64,000 nucleotides of DNA from Ifrita kowaldi. Lineage: Eukaryota; Chordata; Aves; Passeriformes; Cinclosomatidae. Positions 62,172 to 64,000 of the stretch are shown here, one piece after another (positions within the stretch are counted from its first letter, which is position 1; each line of letters starts with the position of its first letter). Under the pieces are notes generated by a model. That model saw nothing but the letters and a program-made list of their open reading frames with translations. It was not told the origin of the DNA and searched no databases. The DNA is taken from positions 1,649,819 to 1,713,818 of the forward strand of contig VZRS01008351.1 in assembly GCA_013398055.1 (NCBI GenBank), given 5' to 3'. Both the position numbers and the translations under genes were made by a program.

Positions 62172-62172
62172 N
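62172..62172. other. Single ambiguous base (N) at a copy junction
   Basis: Separates the spacer from unit copy 2. A lone N exactly at a repeat edge suggests a contig join. Confidence 0.95.
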
Positions 62173-63067
62173 GTTGTGGCTGGTCTACTCTGAAAAGAAG
62201 CACCTTACAGCCATTCCAGTTTGCGGAGCTTTAGCTTAAACCAAGCCCAGTGTTGGTCATGTCCGAGGTGGCAACTGGTTTATGGAGAGCAGCTGTCCCA
62301 GGTGGGTGGTTACAAACCAGGGCTATGTTGGAACCAGGCACAGAAGCAAAAAATGTCAGAAATTCTCATCACCAAAGCATCCCGTTGCCCAAACCACACA
62401 GCCTTCACTATCCAGCCCAGGAGCCAACACTCTGGTCCTGGTCAGAGGCATACTGCAAAAATAAACACAAATACTTCAATGTATGCTTTCTCCTATTCAC
62501 AAATACTGAGTGAAAAGAGCTTGACAAAAATAAACGAACTTATTTTCCAGAGGTTCTTCTTGTCTTTTTTTTTTCTAAATGCAAATTAGGTGATTCTTCA
62601 ACCAGGAAAGGTCTAGAAGCTCTGTCTTCCACAATCAAACATGTTTATTAAACAGATTATTATCTTTCCTGCTTTAAGTAGTTTCTAGCATTTTGGTGCC
62701 ACAGAGGAAGAACAGCAGCAGGTTTAGTTATTAATAATATGTTGTCATGACAATTTTTCTTGCTATGTTGGAAAAATACTCTCAATAACATTGTAGGTAC
62801 AGCCAACTTTCAAAGTAGTTGCAAAGGCTGATTTCTTTGGGGAAGGGTGGTAAGCGGTAGGACCTGCCCTCTGCCAAAGTTTGAAAGATTTTTTAAGGGA
62901 CAAACTCTGATCTTCTTGCTTAAATTTGTAATTGTCCACTCATGCAAGCAGTCACGTGAGGATTTCAAAGATTATTGGATAGGAAGTGAATTTTATGTTT
63001 ATTTTCAAGATCACAAATGCCAAGCAATTTCAGTACGATCTTTGAGTACTTTTTTTATTTTCTTCAG
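62173..63067. repeat. ~0.9-kb unit, copy 2 of 3
   Basis: Begins at the N and ends at ttcttcag before the next N. It lacks five bases (ttcat) near its start and differs at aataaacgaac and in ttttccagaggttc, followed by a tttctaaatgc variant. It shares the attcc insertion with copy 3. Confidence 0.95.
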
Positions 63068-63068
63068 N
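63068..63068. other. Single ambiguous base (N) at a copy junction
   Basis: Separates unit copies 2 and 3, and marks the boundary exactly. Confidence 0.95.
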
Positions 63069-63968
63069 CAGTTGTGGCTTTCATGGTCTACTCTGAAAAG
63101 AAGCACCTTACAGCCATTCCAGTTTGCGGAGCTTTAGCTTAAACCAAGCCCAGTGTTGGTCATGTCCGAGGTGGCAACTGGTTTATGGAGAGCAGCTGTC
63201 CCAGGTGGGTGGTTACAAACCAGGGCTATGTTGGAACCAGGCACAGAAGCAAAAAATGTCAGAAATTCTCATCACCAAAGCATCCCGTTGCCCAAACCAC
63301 ACAGCCTTCACTATCCAGCCCAGGAGCCAACACTCTGGTCCTGGTCAGAGGCATACTGCAAAAATAAACACAAATACTTCAATGTATGCTTTCTCCTATT
63401 CACAAATACTGAGTGAAAAGAGCTTGACAAAAATAAATGAACTTATTTTCCGAAGTTCTTCTTGTCTTTTTTTTTTAAAATGCAAATTAGGTGATTCTTC
63501 AACCAGGAAAGGTCTAGAAGCTCTGTCTTCCACAATCAAACATGTTTATTAAACAGATTATTATCTTTCCTGCTTTAAGTAGTTTCTAGCATTTTGGTGC
63601 CACAGAGGAAGAACAGCAGCAGGTTTAGTTATTAATAATATGTTGTCATGACAATTTTTCTTGCTATGTTGGAAAAATACTCTCAATAACATTGTAGGTA
63701 CAGCCAACTTTCAAAGTAGTTGCAAAGGCTGATTTCTTTGGGGAAGGGTGGTAAGCGGTAGGACCTGCCCTCTGCCAAAGTTTGAAAGATTTTTTAAGGG
63801 ACAAACTCTGATCTTCTTGCTTAAATTTGTAATTGTCCACTCATGCAAGCAGTCACGTGAGGATTTCAAAGATTATTGGATAGGAAGTGAATTTTATGTT
63901 TATTTTCAAGATCACAAATGCCAAGCAATTTCAGTACGATCTTTGAGTACTTTTTTTATTTTCTTCAG
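63069..63968. repeat. ~0.9-kb unit, copy 3 of 3
   Basis: Starts cagttgtggctttcatgg directly after the N. It is the longest version (900 bp), matching copy 1 in most variable sites and copy 2 in the attcc insertion and the cctattc variant. It continues past the unit end into the same spacer sequence that follows copy 1 (63969-64000), where the window ends. Confidence 0.95.
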
Positions 63969-64000
63969 TCTTTGACTCAAGAATTCAATGAAAGAAATTC

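Noticed and set aside
60841..63552. Apparent family of three related proteins (175, 122 and 142 codons)
   Set aside because: They are the same non-coding 0.9-kb unit seen three times, with differing 5' ends produced by the N junctions. No domain is recognised.
1..64000. CRISPR arrays, operons, prokaryotic mobile elements or defence systems
   Set aside because: Spliced genes, CR1 LINE, LTRs and SINE relics show vertebrate nuclear DNA. No spaced direct-repeat arrays or bacterial gene clusters are present.

Overview
The window looks like avian nuclear DNA. It has multi-exon gene structure with canonical splice sites, a CR1 LINE with the usual bird 3' end, and two solo long terminal repeats that begin TGTATTGGGTTT, as in a common bird ERV group. 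I cannot name the species. The only protein-coding gene I recognise is the 3' end of SETD3 on the + strand: two coding exons (111-271 and 891-1334) that specify the last 200 residues of the actin-histidine N-methyltransferase, followed by its 3' UTR, probably ending near 2.8 kb.

The remaining ~61 kb holds no gene I can support. In human, the SETD3 3' end faces the BCL11B promoter across roughly 0.1 Mb of non-coding DNA. If that order is kept here, this window is the first part of the SETD3-BCL11B interval. BCL11B itself is not visible. The interval is mostly unique, AT-rich DNA. It contains a CR1 copy (15.3-15.9 kb), a diverged CR1/L3-like relic (19.5-20.0 kb), three tRNA-type SINE relics (29.2, 31.0 and 59.5 kb), two palindromic MITE-like relics (49.9 and 57.5 kb), a 636-bp solo LTR with a perfect 5-bp target duplication (33.6-34.2 kb), a ~1.08-kb solo LTR (38.3-39.4 kb) and several simple-sequence tracts. 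Some homeodomain/POU/TCF-motif-rich stretches look like conserved regulatory elements. The best is 41.8-42.45 kb, next to a small CpG-rich block with a 16-bp palindrome. These are motif readings, not proven enhancers.

Two places appear mis-assembled. A 2,305-bp segment occurs on both sides of an N gap at 35,248-35,348, running exactly to the gap edge on each side, with a single base difference. This looks like two unmerged contig ends or haplotypes. At the right end, a ~0.9-kb unit appears three times, with single N characters at both junctions (62,172 and 63,068). Apparent gene-like ORFs repeated in these areas are copies of the same non-coding sequence.

I found no new multi-gene system. 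The items most worth a second look are the assembly duplications, the 41.8-42.45 kb regulatory-looking block, a 17-bp stem hairpin at 48.24-48.29 kb, tandem G-quadruplex motifs at 40.7 kb, and one unrecognised minus-strand open frame at 28.4-28.9 kb.
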